Source: JBIOHP01 sp044449065 (GTDB lineage Bacteria > Bacteroidota > Ignavibacteria > UBA10030 > SZUA-254). From it: a stretch of DNA of 64,000 bases. The translations under genes and the position numbers were made by a program. Within the stretch, counting starts at the first letter, position 1. The number at the start of each line of letters is the position of its first letter. The stretch is taken from contig JBIOHP010000006.1 of NCBI GenBank assembly GCA_044449065.1, positions 124,001 to 188,000 on the forward strand, in the 5' to 3' direction. Shown piece after piece: positions 41,547 to 51,570 of this stretch. The notes beneath the pieces are model-generated. The model saw only the letters and a list, made by a program, of their open reading frames with translations, was not told the DNA's origin and did not search any database.

Positions 41547-43088
41547 TTAGAGTTCCACCTTAAAAACCTCTTTGCCAACGGCACATTCCGAACATCGTTC
41601 TTCGAGGCAATACAACTTATATAATTGCAGGGCGCCCTGTTGATCTTTTGCGGAATCCATCGTAAATTTTTGTTTCAACAATTGAGCGCCGATTGTTCGC
41701 ACAATAGTATTCTCTGAATGCGGGGGACAACTAGTAAACATATCCAACACAGATTGTCTGACTTCTTTATCTTTAAAGATTCGAGCATATAATAAACTGA
41801 TGGGGAAAAACACGTTCAGGATAATCTCAGCTGCGCGATTTTTGCCGATGAGTTTGCTTAAGGGCTGCGATGATTCCTCGCCAAACCGGTAATGAGTTTT
41901 CCAATAGTCGTCTGAAGAAGTGATAAGCAATGATTCAAATTGATGTAATTTTTCTAGGGGTGCAATATCCCGCCTCTTAGTTATTTGAATCATTAATTTA
42001 AGAAAATCTTCTTTAAGCATCCGTGTGATTAACCGCGCTGCGCCGGCAATCCGGATTGTCGGAAAATTTTCAGGCCGCAGCCGGAAAAACTGCCATTCAG
42101 CCTGATTGAGACTTTCTTTGCCGATTAATTTCTGGTTTTTATCCCACATTGTTCTCATCTGGTTAACACGTAACGCCGTGGCTTTCTCCGGAAACGAATG
42201 ATGCGTCGGCAGCAATCCCGCCGCGCCGAAGAGGATCGATTCAATGAAGAGTGTGGGATTGTTTGTCTTTACGTCCTTCAGCGTTTTACTTATTTTCTGC
42301 AATGATATATTTCTTGAAAGTTTTAAAAATGGTTGTTGATTTTTCGAATATCCAAGCGCTTCCAGAATTCCCTCATAGAGCAGTTGTTCCCAGGGTCCTG
42401 ATTGACGAAAATCGCTTTCGGAATAGACTTCACCCGGAGATGGCAATTGTTCGGGATTTAGACCAAACGGAATTTCACGATAGGACGGAATGTCTTCCTT
42501 AACATGCTTCGATTGACGCTCTTCTATCAATTCAATCAGTCGATCCTCAAACCGACGGACTTTCAACTCGAGCCGCTCAATGGCTAATTTATCAAGCCAG
42601 TTTCGGAGATATGTCGGGGGAACAGAATCATTAACCGGAAAACATTTTATCGCATTGAGACGTTCTGCCCTCTCCCCGAGAATCATTTTTTCCCATAACG
42701 AATGATACGATGAGGTAAGATAATTTTCAAGGATTAAAACAGGGATAACGCGGTTGCTCTGAGTTGTATGAGGGACGCCCGAATCCTTTCCATGAAGGAT
42801 TACGTGGAGAATTACACTGTTATATTTCGGATCAAGGTGGTGTTCGTGTTCGTTCCATTCTTTGACGGATTTGTGAAGTTCAATATCGCCCCGGTAAAGG
42901 ATTCCTCCTATACGCAACCTGGCGTTGATAAAGTCCGGTCCCCCGTCATGATTTACAGTTCCGGTGGAGAAAATTTCAAGGGTTCTGCCATCGGTGGTTT
43001 TTAGCGCCGATGTGTCAAAATATTTAAACTTCCAGAGCTGGCGTAGAAACCGCTCTGGAATCATCAGGGAATCGTTTCTCAGTACCAT
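41547..43088 (-). CDS. DUF2851 family protein
   Basis: A 513-residue cytoplasmic protein. The N-terminal part has FLRQLWKFKYFDTSALKTTD, STGTVNHDGGPDFINARLRI, GDIELHKSVKEWNEHEH and SVILHVILH, the conserved core of DUF2851, a family widespread in Bacteroidota and of unknown function. The N-terminal D/E/H-rich core resembles a nuclease-type fold, but that is only an impression. A C-terminal Cys pair motif CLEERCSECAVG (about 498-509) could bind metal. It is a single gene between convergent moaE and pyrF on the same strand. Confidence 0.85.
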   Translation of the reverse strand: MVLRNDSLMIPERFLRQLWKFKYFDTSALKTTDGRTLEIFSTGTVNHDGGPDFINARLRIGGILYRGDIELHKSVKEWNEHEHHLDPKYNSVILHVILHGKDSGVPHTTQSNRVIPVLILENYLTSSYHSLWEKMILGERAERLNAIKCFPVNDSVPPTYLRNWLDKLAIERLELKVRRFEDRLIELIEERQSKHVKEDIPSYREIPFGLNPEQLPSPGEVYSESDFRQSGPWEQLLYEGILEALGYSKNQQPFLKLSRNISLQKISKTLKDVKTNNPTLFIESILFGAAGLLPTHHSFPEKATALRVNQMRTMWDKNQKLIGKESLNQAEWQFFRLRPENFPTIRIAGAARLITRMLKEDFLKLMIQITKRRDIAPLEKLHQFESLLITSSDDYWKTHYRFGEESSQPLSKLIGKNRAAEIILNVFFPISLLYARIFKDKEVRQSVLDMFTSCPPHSENTIVRTIGAQLLKQKFTMDSAKDQQGALQLYKLYCLEERCSECAVGKEVFKVEL

Positions 43089-43225
43089 AATTTAACCTCG
43101 TCCCTTGTTTAACTTTGAACTGAAAATTAGGTTTGACGCTATTGTGATCGTACGTCACTGCGGGGAGACATGTTCCATTACATTGTTATGCTCCACTTCA
43201 CAGGAAGACGGTGTAATAAAGGTAA

Positions 43226-44059
43226 TTATCCGAAATATTTCTCTCTATAGATGTTTATCATTTCACGGTAATTCAAAGCAACGGAGCGCGCTTTTTCCGC
43301 AAAATCTTTTCCGTTGGAGGCGTTGAGAATTGCCCTGCCGACATTGATAATGGCGAGTAGTCCGTTCTTATCGCAACCGTTTTTTACCGTTAATTCGAGG
43401 TCTCCCTTCTGTGCGCCAATTCCGGGAATCAGGATCGGCATATCGGGAACCATCCTGCGAATACGTTTTAATTCTTCGGGATGCGTGGCGCCAACAACGA
43501 GACCAAGATTTTTTTTCGTGTTCCATTTCTTTGCCTTCTTCACCACCTCCTCGTAAAGAGGTTTGCCGTTAACTTTGAGGTATTGAAAATCTTTGGCGCC
43601 GGGATTTGAGGTTAACGCAAGGATGAAACCGCATTGATCTTTGCGTTTTATAAAGGGATCGATGGAATCTTTCCCCATATACGGATTAATCGTTGTGCCG
43701 CTGAATTCCCAATCATAACACAGCAGACGCGCCTGCCGCTCGGCTGAATTGGCAATATCGCCGCGTTTTCCATCCCCGATCGTGACAATCTCTTCAGGGA
43801 TGCGAGCTAACGTTTGATGCACCGTGTACCAACCGTGCTCACCCACTGACTCATAAAAAGAAATATTGAGTTTATATGCGCAGACAATATCTTTTGTCGC
43901 GTCGATAATGCGGCGGTTAAACTCGTACTGAGGATCGCCAAACGCGTTTAAAAATTCAGGAACTTTGAGCGGATCGGTATCGAGACCAATACAAAGCAAC
44001 GAATTGTTCCTTCGCTGAATATGTTTAAGTTTTTGAAGGAAATTGACAGATTTTCTCAT
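43226..44059 (-). CDS. pyrF: Orotidine 5'-phosphate decarboxylase (type 2)
   Basis: A 277-residue enzyme, the final step of UMP synthesis. It is the longer bacterial type 2 form. Motifs: LLCIGLDTDPLKVPEFL, CAYKLNISFYESVG (substrate lysine region), TIGDGKRGDIANSAE (98-110 region with the catalytic Asp-Lys-x-x-Asp group), GFILALTSNPGAKDFQ, LGLVVGATHPEELKRI and PILIPGIGAQKGD. It is separated from the S9 peptidase gene upstream by 51 bp and may share its transcript. Confidence 0.95.
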   Translation of the reverse strand: MRKSVNFLQKLKHIQRRNNSLLCIGLDTDPLKVPEFLNAFGDPQYEFNRRIIDATKDIVCAYKLNISFYESVGEHGWYTVHQTLARIPEEIVTIGDGKRGDIANSAERQARLLCYDWEFSGTTINPYMGKDSIDPFIKRKDQCGFILALTSNPGAKDFQYLKVNGKPLYEEVVKKAKKWNTKKNLGLVVGATHPEELKRIRRMVPDMPILIPGIGAQKGDLELTVKNGCDKNGLLAIINVGRAILNASNGKDFAEKARSVALNYREMINIYREKYFG

Positions 44060-44110
44060 AAATTCTGATAAGTGAAAATTATAATGAATCGAATACTCAT
44101 TTTTGTACGG

Positions 44111-46186
44111 TTACTTGAGATACCCGGCGAGCCATTCAAAGATCGTATTATGCCAGAACTCGCTGTTTGCAGGCTTCAGCACCCAATGATTTTCATCTGG
44201 AAATGTGAGAAATTTTGAGGGAATTCCTTTCCGTTGTAGAGTTGTAAATAACTGCATCGCTTCAGTGATCGGTATCCGATAATCCTTCTCGCTATGGATA
44301 ATAAGCATCGGTGTTTTAAAATTCTTCGCATATTTATGCGGCGAATATTTTTCGTAGTCTTTCGTTTCCCACGGTATACCGTGTTCCCACTCATCAAACC
44401 AGAGTTCTTCCGTCGAACCATACATGCTTGTAAAATTGTATACTCCATCATGGCAGATGATTGTTTTGAATTTATCGGTGTGTCCTTCAAGCCAGTTCAT
44501 CATATACCCGCCGTAGGATGCGCCTGCCGCTGCCATTTTATTTTTATCGATATAGGGATGTTTTTCCATATATGCTACACCATTCATCACATCCGTATAG
44601 ACTTTTCCACCCCAGTCCCGGCTAATCTCATCTGTAAATTTCTGTCCAAATCCTGTGCTTCCGCGCGGATTTGGAAGAGCAAGCACATAACCCTGAGCGG
44701 CCCATACTTCGGGGCACCAGCGGTACGACCAACCATCCATCCATGCGCCCTGGGGTCCGCCGTGCACCCAGTAGACGAGCGGATATTTCTTCGCGGAATC
44801 GAACATCGGCGGCTTAATGATCCACATTTGGACTTTGGCTCCGGCTGCGCCAGTGTACGTTACGCTTTCGGGTGCGATATAATCTATTTCGTTGAAGAGA
44901 TCATCGTTAACAGTTGAAACCTGCTTTACGTCCTTTCCTTCTATAGAAGAGGTAAAAATTTCATTTGGTCTTCGGAAGGAGTTGCGCGAAAAGGCAAGCA
45001 TGCTTCCATCCGCTGCGAGAGTCATATCGCCGTTGACCGATCCGCCGATCAGTTTCTTCACATCATTTCCTGTTATACTGACTGACCAAAGTGGTTTTGT
45101 TCCCTTCTCCTCGGCGTCGAAAATAAGTGCCTTGCTATGGTTAGCCCAGATAAAGGATTCAACGCCGGAATCGAAGTTTTTCGTGAGACTCGTGATCTTT
45201 CCGTTGCCGCGATTGAGAAGCATTAACTGCCAGCGATCGGCTTCGAAATCCGGTCTCGATTGAGCGCGATAAGCCATATACTTACCATCCGGCGAGTAAC
45301 GGGGAAAACCATCCGCCGCAGGATTGGTGGTGATTTGTTTTCGTTCGCCAGTTGTTACGTTCACCGTATAGATATCGTGATTCGTGTGCCAGGCTTCTTC
45401 ACGTGTTGGCAACGGAGTTGCCGTGTAAGCAAGTTCTGTGCCGTCCGGAGAGAAATCAAAATCATCTCCGGCTGAAAATGTCGATGAAGTAGGCACTGCA
45501 TCCCGGTCGCCCGGCGTTACATCGCGAGGATCTCCTCCCTCTACCGGAATAACAAAAATATGCTGCCGGAGGTCGTCGACCCAGCTATCCCAGTGCCGGT
45601 ACAGTAAATGTGTGAGAACCCTAGCTTTCACTTTGCTCTTCTCTTTTGATTCCATCTTTTGTTTATTGAGCGCGTCGCTCTCGTTGTATGGTTTATCGGA
45701 AAATTCCGGATAGACCGATGATACAAACGCGATGTATTTTCCATCGTGCGACCAGACTGCCTGGGATGCTTCGGTGGAGATTGAGGTCAGTTGTTTTGTA
45801 TCGTCTTCTTCGGGTGAAATCAAATAAATTTGGTATGACCCGTTTCGGTTGGATTCGCACGCGATCCATTTTCCATCAGGAGACCACCGCGGGTGACGAT
45901 CCTGTTTTGGGTTATCGGTGAGTCGTTTCGCCGATCCTCCTGTCGAGGGCATTATCCAGATATGGCTTTGGGTAGAATTCGCATCCTTATCCGGAACGGT
46001 GATGGTAAACGCGATCCATTTTCCGTCGGGAGATATTTGCGGGTCGGTCACACGTTTGATCGCGAACATATCGTCAAGCGTCATCGCTCGTTTTTCCTGT
46101 GCGATGAGAGCACAGCAGGGACCTAATCCCACTACCAGAATGATGAAAATAAAAAACTTTTGTAAATGCGGATTTTGAATATACAT
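44111..46186 (-). CDS. Exported S9 family (prolyl oligopeptidase/acylaminoacyl-type) peptidase
   Basis: A 691-residue secreted serine peptidase. The start at 46186 (MYIQNPHLQKFF) puts a signal segment (FIFIILVVGLGPCCALIAQ) at the N-terminus; the earlier in-frame start is only a TTG. A seven-bladed beta-propeller (WD40-like blades such as ISPDGKWIAFTITV, YSPDGKYMAYRAQS) precedes an alpha/beta hydrolase. The triad by my count is Ser557 (GASYGGYMMNW), Asp635 (IHSEKDYRIP) and His667 (PDENHWVL). It probably degrades oligopeptides in the periplasm. It lies 43 bp after dcd. Confidence 0.93.
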   Translation of the reverse strand: MYIQNPHLQKFFIFIILVVGLGPCCALIAQEKRAMTLDDMFAIKRVTDPQISPDGKWIAFTITVPDKDANSTQSHIWIMPSTGGSAKRLTDNPKQDRHPRWSPDGKWIACESNRNGSYQIYLISPEEDDTKQLTSISTEASQAVWSHDGKYIAFVSSVYPEFSDKPYNESDALNKQKMESKEKSKVKARVLTHLLYRHWDSWVDDLRQHIFVIPVEGGDPRDVTPGDRDAVPTSSTFSAGDDFDFSPDGTELAYTATPLPTREEAWHTNHDIYTVNVTTGERKQITTNPAADGFPRYSPDGKYMAYRAQSRPDFEADRWQLMLLNRGNGKITSLTKNFDSGVESFIWANHSKALIFDAEEKGTKPLWSVSITGNDVKKLIGGSVNGDMTLAADGSMLAFSRNSFRRPNEIFTSSIEGKDVKQVSTVNDDLFNEIDYIAPESVTYTGAAGAKVQMWIIKPPMFDSAKKYPLVYWVHGGPQGAWMDGWSYRWCPEVWAAQGYVLALPNPRGSTGFGQKFTDEISRDWGGKVYTDVMNGVAYMEKHPYIDKNKMAAAGASYGGYMMNWLEGHTDKFKTIICHDGVYNFTSMYGSTEELWFDEWEHGIPWETKDYEKYSPHKYAKNFKTPMLIIHSEKDYRIPITEAMQLFTTLQRKGIPSKFLTFPDENHWVLKPANSEFWHNTIFEWLAGYLK

Positions 46187-46229
46187 TGTAATTATCCTAA
46201 AATTAATTTCTGGTTGATCATTCAATCCA

Positions 46230-46769
46230 TTATTGATTAAATTTTTTCCACATCATCGAATCGATGGGTTTGGCCGTACGTTTGGAATATTTTGCGTCTG
46301 TTTTTTTATTATAAGGGACTTCTATATCCCCGCTCACCTCAAAATAGATCAGCTGTCCTATCGGCATACCTGAGTAGATACGAACAGGTTTCTTAACTGA
46401 TATTTCAAGAGTCCACGTGTTGCAGAACCCTATATCGCCCTTCCCTGCGGTCGCATGGATATCGATGCCTAATCTACCTATGCTGCTTTTTCCTTCAAGA
46501 AACGTGACGTGACGGTGTGTTTCAGTATATTCCTTCGTGACTCCTAAATATAATTGGTGTGGAAAAAGTACCATACCCTCGTTGGGTATGCGGAAATTAT
46601 GAATAGGGTTGTGTACTTTCGCATCAAGAATTTCATGAGTGTAGACCGCCAACCAATCCCTGATATGAACATCATAGCTGTTCGATCCGAGATATTTCCG
46701 ATGGAAGGGTTTTATGCCTATTGATCCGGCTTGCATTTCCGCCAGAATCTGCATATCTGTTAATATCAT
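46230..46769 (-). CDS. dcd: dCTP deaminase
   Basis: A 179-residue trimeric-fold enzyme that converts dCTP to dUTP in thymidylate supply. Motifs: KYLGSNSYDVHI at the N-terminus, LEGKSSIGRLGIDIHATAGK with GDIGFCNTWTLEI (90-125 region, active-site segment), IYSGMPIGQLIYFEV, and KYSKRTAKPIDSMMWKK at the C-terminus. The bifunctional dCTP deaminase/dUTPase type is possible since the lengths overlap. It lies between the two S9 genes on the same strand. Confidence 0.94.
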   Translation of the reverse strand: MILTDMQILAEMQAGSIGIKPFHRKYLGSNSYDVHIRDWLAVYTHEILDAKVHNPIHNFRIPNEGMVLFPHQLYLGVTKEYTETHRHVTFLEGKSSIGRLGIDIHATAGKGDIGFCNTWTLEISVKKPVRIYSGMPIGQLIYFEVSGDIEVPYNKKTDAKYSKRTAKPIDSMMWKKFNQ

Positions 46770-46930
46770 CGGATAATATGGAAGTTGATTGAACTACAGA
46801 ATGGATTTACTGTCTTCTCAATTTAGCAATATTCAGGAGATAATCAAGGAATGCGGATTTATCATTAAATTTCAATTTTTTCATGCTGGATCTACCGATG
46901 GAATATCTGATGTTATCAGGTGTGGGTGAT

Positions 46931-48850
46931 TTACTCTTCTACTCGTCCTTTTAGATATTTGGCGAGAAATATTTCCGCTTCCTCATAAAACTTCAGCCGG
47001 TTCGCAGGATTATTCAACTCGTGCCCCTCATCGGGGAAAAGCAAATACTGTACAACATTGCCTTTATCCTTGAGCGTTGTTACAAATTGATCAGTTCCGG
47101 ACTTTTGAACAAATGGATCATTTACCCCTTGTGCAATGAATAGAGGAATTTTTATTTTACCGACAGATGAAAACGGGGATCGTCCAGTCAACTTGTCAGC
47201 ATCTTTCTCCGGATCGCCAATCCTGAACGACAAGATTTTTTTCATCAAATCGTTATTTGAGGAAAGTTCCCGGATATACCTGGTTAAATCGGCGGGACTC
47301 CCGATGGATATTGCACAAACGTATTTATCCGGCATCAATGCCGCCGCCGCAAGTGCAGCATATCCGCCATACCCCTCACCCATGATCGCAATCCGTTTGG
47401 GGTCGATCACTTCATCGGCTACGAGACTTCGAATAGCGTCGATAATATCTGTCTCCATTTTGGCGCCCCATTCCTTGTTACCCGCTTTAAAGATTTTTTT
47501 CCCGTAACCGGTCGATCCACGGAAGTTTAACTGAAGACACGCGTACCCTCTGTTCGTAAGCCACTGCACGTCGGGATTGATTGCCCATCGATCGCGATTC
47601 CATGGTCCATCATGCACGAGCACAACCATTGGCAGGCTATCGGGATCAAGTCCACGCGGCAATGTTAAATATGCGTGTAACACCAAGCTATCTCCCGTGG
47701 TGTATGTTACCGGAGACATATTGGCAAGTTTATATTTTTCTAACGCTGATCTTTCACTGAACAAGAATGTGAGAATTTTCGATTTGATGTTGTAAAGAAA
47801 ATATTGATTTGGATAATCATCTTTGACAAGCTTAATGACCCAATAGGGCCCGGCGTCCGCCCGGCTGGTTATATACATATCACAGTGATTAATTTCCTGA
47901 AACCGAAATGTCTTTGTGATATTCGTATCGATAAATGTCCATTCCTCGCGTTCCCGGTAAAAAGAAACTGCCTCGAGGTGCCGGTCGGTAGGACTGATGA
48001 GCACATTGGAAACATCATATTCCAGATCGGATGCAAGAACTTTCGTCGAGGCATCTTTCACTGATATTTCAACAAGCCCGTTCGTATTCGAATTTCTGCT
48101 ATCCTCAACGAAAAGATGTTCATTATCTGCTGTAAAACCATCGATGCGGGGAATACATTCATCGGACGACCAGGTGACGAGATCCCGCCAGGGCTTGTTT
48201 TCATCTTCCCGAACCCGCAATATATATCCTGCATCGGGTGATAGGGCAAGCGCCGCCCTCACGGTTAAATTAGAATCGACTGCCCACGAAATAACATCGC
48301 CGGGATTTTCGGCAACCAGAGTTTTTTCCCCAGTAATAACATCAATTGAATATACATCATGATACTTCTTATCTCGAAGATTGATTCCGGCAAGAACCTT
48401 TGTAGGGTATTTAGGATCGGCCCCGATAATTTGCACCTGAATTCCTTCCCCCGATATGAGGTCTTTCATTGAACGATCTTGAATATTGATAACTCGCAGG
48501 CGATAATTTTCATCTCCATTATTATCCTGCAAATAGAGAATATGCCTGTTATCTTCAGCCCATGAATACTTTTGTATACCCCGAATCGAATCGGTCGTGA
48601 TTACTGAATCATTTGTCTGGTTCACGTTTCGGACCCAGATATTCATTACTCCCTTCCAGGGCGCGAGGTACGATAGTTTTTTACAATCAGGTGAGAGCAG
48701 GGGTAATAAATGATCGGCATTGCCAAATAGAACCTTTCGGCGGATCAATGGCGTCAATCCGGCATCCGTTGTACAAGTGAAAATAATAACCAGGATGAAC
48801 ATCAATATAAGATCATTTAATAAAGGGCGATGATGGTATTGCATGTTCAT
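46931..48850 (-). CDS. S9-like protein lacking the catalytic serine
   Basis: A 639-residue exported protein with a beta-propeller and alpha/beta hydrolase layout like the S9 peptidase at 44111. An N-terminal hydrophobic segment (LNDLILMFILVIIFTCTTDA) should export it. The C-terminal domain keeps NFRGSTGYGK, Asp578 (VNDPFV) and His610 (PDEGHEL). The nucleophile elbow reads MGEGYGGYAALA, with Gly493 (codon at 47372-47374) where active S9 enzymes have Ser in GxSxGG. It is probably not a peptidase by this mechanism and may bind peptides or act as a decoy. The frame is intact, so it is not a simple pseudogene. Confidence 0.85.
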   Translation of the reverse strand: MNMQYHHRPLLNDLILMFILVIIFTCTTDAGLTPLIRRKVLFGNADHLLPLLSPDCKKLSYLAPWKGVMNIWVRNVNQTNDSVITTDSIRGIQKYSWAEDNRHILYLQDNNGDENYRLRVINIQDRSMKDLISGEGIQVQIIGADPKYPTKVLAGINLRDKKYHDVYSIDVITGEKTLVAENPGDVISWAVDSNLTVRAALALSPDAGYILRVREDENKPWRDLVTWSSDECIPRIDGFTADNEHLFVEDSRNSNTNGLVEISVKDASTKVLASDLEYDVSNVLISPTDRHLEAVSFYREREEWTFIDTNITKTFRFQEINHCDMYITSRADAGPYWVIKLVKDDYPNQYFLYNIKSKILTFLFSERSALEKYKLANMSPVTYTTGDSLVLHAYLTLPRGLDPDSLPMVVLVHDGPWNRDRWAINPDVQWLTNRGYACLQLNFRGSTGYGKKIFKAGNKEWGAKMETDIIDAIRSLVADEVIDPKRIAIMGEGYGGYAALAAAALMPDKYVCAISIGSPADLTRYIRELSSNNDLMKKILSFRIGDPEKDADKLTGRSPFSSVGKIKIPLFIAQGVNDPFVQKSGTDQFVTTLKDKGNVVQYLLFPDEGHELNNPANRLKFYEEAEIFLAKYLKGRVEE

Positions 48851-48910
48851 GAATTAAAATTCTGATGGATGAGCACTTTGTTATATCTTAGTGCAAAAAG
48901 TAACGAATCT

Positions 48911-51334
48911 TTAATCTTTGGATAATTCATTCCATCGTTGTGAATATTGGGTTAATTTTAGATCAACAAGATAATGGATGGTTCCTTTTGCAAAGGATCC
49001 GTCTCTGAGTTTATTCCCTGCGCGCATTCCTGTTAGCAGCTCAAGTCCTTCCTCAATATGTTTGATCCCGTAGATATGGAACTTCCCTTTTCTTACAGCG
49101 TCGATAATATCATAACGAAGCATCAATTCGATAGAATTTTGATGTGGAATGATGACTCCTTGTTTTCCGGTCAAACCGCGAGTTTTACAAACATCGAAGA
49201 ATCCTTCGACTTTTTGATTGACGCCACCGATGGGTTGGATTTCTCCTTTTTGATTGATCGAACCTGTTACCGCCAAATCCTGCCGTAATGGTATTCCCGC
49301 GATACTTGAAAGGATAGCATAGATTTCTGTAGAAGAAGCGCTATCACCATCAACACCGCCGTACGATTGTTCAAACGCAATGCTGGCGCTCAGTACCAGT
49401 GGTTTATTCTGGGCATATACGCTGCGAAGATAACCGCTTAATATTAATACACCCTTATTGTGCGTAGGTCCGCTGAGAGCCGCTTCACGTTCTATATTTA
49501 TTATACCCTGCCTGCCCAGGGACGTCTTTGCGGTAATCCGCGAGGGTTTTCCGAACATATAATTTCCCATATCATATACCGATAAGCCATTTACCTGACC
49601 AACCTCCGCACCCTCAGTATCGATAAGGATTGAACCATCGATAATCATTTCCTGTAATTTATCCTCAACCATCTTCACCTGATCGATGCGTTCTGCTATT
49701 CCCTTTAGAACGTGTTTCGCGGATATCATTTTTGCTTTGTCTTTCATCGCCCAGTAACTGGATTCCCGCGCAACATCCGCTACAGCATTGAAGCGCGTCG
49801 ATAACTTTTTCTGGTGACCTGCAAGGCGCGCTCCTTGTTCGAGGACCGCGGCAATTCCCGTGGCGTCGAATGGGAGGAGATTATCATTTTCACATATTAA
49901 TTTGATAAATCCGATGTATTGAGTGACGGTAGCTTTATCCCTCGGCATCTCAATATCAAAATCTGCGCGAACCTTGAATATCTTTTTAAAATCGTCATCT
50001 TGCTCATAGAGGATATGATAAATTTCAGCGTCGCCGATCATGATTATTTTGACGTCGATATCAATCGGCTCGGGTTTCAGGGCGGAAGTCGCTCCGAATA
50101 TGCTCGAATCAGGGGATTGAATTTCAAGCAATTGATTCCGGAGCGTGCGTTTCAATGTTTGCCATACGTACGGTTCGGTAAGCGCATCGAGTGCGTTCAA
50201 CACGAGGAACCCTCCGTCGGCAAGAAGCAACGATCCCGATTTGATCTGAGTGAAATCCGACTTCCACATCCCGTTCCGATCAATTTCCCGTTCGATGGTG
50301 CCAAAGATATTTTTATATTTTGGATTCGTCTCATGAATGATCGGGATGCCTTTCGTTTCAGAATTATCAACGACGACGTTGACTTGAAATTCGATAAACG
50401 GATTTTCATCGCGCGCCGCGGAGGCAACCTTCTCTTTAGATTGATCCTCTTGAGGACGAAACCGGTCGAGGCCGCCAAGAATTTCTTCTGAAAGATCGGA
50501 GAAATATATTTTCAGCTTTTCATTGTTGTATCGGCGGCTTACCTCATCAATAGCCGCTTGCACAAGGGGGACAAGCAACCCGTGTGTGAGTTCTTCCATC
50601 GATTCTTTCGCTTTACGATCGATATTACGCAATTCGCGCAGCACGAGGTCCATATTGCTTTCGAGTCCGGCTCTGTCTTCCATCATTTGCTCGAACTTCT
50701 CTTTTGTTACCGTTCCCTGTTGAACCAGTGCATCGAGCTGTTCAAAACTCACCGGTGCGTTTTCGACTACAGGTGCGATATCGGGTCTGGCGCCCATTCC
50801 ACCTTGAACCTGAACAACTTCAAAGCCTTTGCTTTTGACTTTCTTCTCAAAATCTTTGAGCACGCTTCTTTGCCTGCTCTGGAAATGTTCGAACAACCGT
50901 TTTTTTTCATCCTGGAATCGTTTGCTTTCGAATGCTGCGGGGATATCTTTCAATAACTCCTGAAGAAGATCCTGCATGTCTTCGCTGAGTTGGATTCCTT
51001 GTCCGGCGGGAAGAGTTACAAACATCGGCTGGTCTTCATTTCTGAAATTGTAGAGATAGATACGATCACGCAAGGGTACGGTTTTATTTTCGAACTCGGA
51101 AAGCAGCATCTTGATCATGGTTTTTCTCCCCGTCCCGGTGTAACCGGTGACGAAGACATTATAACCGGCATGTTTCATCTCCAATCCTAAACGGAGTGAA
51201 CGAATCGCGCGGTCTTGTCCGATAATGACTCGTGAGGATTTTACATTTTCAGTTGAGCGGATTCCCAGGCTTTTGGGATTGCAATGCCAGCGAAGTTTTT
51301 CAGCAGGAAGTTCTAATTTATGTTTGTTGGGCAT
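48911..51334 (-). CDS. Lon-like ATP-dependent protease (LonB-related AAA family)
   Basis: An 807-residue cytoplasmic protein of the Lon-related putative ATP-dependent protease group. The N-terminal region has VIIGQDRAIRSLRLGLEM and the P-loop-like VTGYTGTGRKT (about 61-71), then a long coiled-coil insert, then an AAA module (LLADGGFLVLNALDAL, GDAEIYHILYEQDDDFKKIF). The C-terminal S16 protease domain holds the catalytic Ser in YGGVDGDSASSTEIYAILS and Lys in GGVNQKVEGFF. Unlike classic Lon it lacks the LAN N-domain. Its role in protein quality control is by family only. Confidence 0.92.
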   Translation of the reverse strand: MPNKHKLELPAEKLRWHCNPKSLGIRSTENVKSSRVIIGQDRAIRSLRLGLEMKHAGYNVFVTGYTGTGRKTMIKMLLSEFENKTVPLRDRIYLYNFRNEDQPMFVTLPAGQGIQLSEDMQDLLQELLKDIPAAFESKRFQDEKKRLFEHFQSRQRSVLKDFEKKVKSKGFEVVQVQGGMGARPDIAPVVENAPVSFEQLDALVQQGTVTKEKFEQMMEDRAGLESNMDLVLRELRNIDRKAKESMEELTHGLLVPLVQAAIDEVSRRYNNEKLKIYFSDLSEEILGGLDRFRPQEDQSKEKVASAARDENPFIEFQVNVVVDNSETKGIPIIHETNPKYKNIFGTIEREIDRNGMWKSDFTQIKSGSLLLADGGFLVLNALDALTEPYVWQTLKRTLRNQLLEIQSPDSSIFGATSALKPEPIDIDVKIIMIGDAEIYHILYEQDDDFKKIFKVRADFDIEMPRDKATVTQYIGFIKLICENDNLLPFDATGIAAVLEQGARLAGHQKKLSTRFNAVADVARESSYWAMKDKAKMISAKHVLKGIAERIDQVKMVEDKLQEMIIDGSILIDTEGAEVGQVNGLSVYDMGNYMFGKPSRITAKTSLGRQGIINIEREAALSGPTHNKGVLILSGYLRSVYAQNKPLVLSASIAFEQSYGGVDGDSASSTEIYAILSSIAGIPLRQDLAVTGSINQKGEIQPIGGVNQKVEGFFDVCKTRGLTGKQGVIIPHQNSIELMLRYDIIDAVRKGKFHIYGIKHIEEGLELLTGMRAGNKLRDGSFAKGTIHYLVDLKLTQYSQRWNELSKD

Positions 51335-51570
51335 AATTTAAATCGAAGTTGTGGCGGTGTGTATGCTTTCGTTTAGTCCGGTGTCCCTAATTATTCATCA
51401 CTAAGATCCATCCTAGGTTATGTATCTGCAAAATACTATCTATTTTAGCCATCATTACTCTATATGTATAATGAATATTGCAAAATAACGCGTTTTGAAT
51501 TCCATGTATAAAAAAATAAGAATGTTCTGAATCAATGGCAAAATTCTGCCCCCCACGTGCCAAACAGCAG

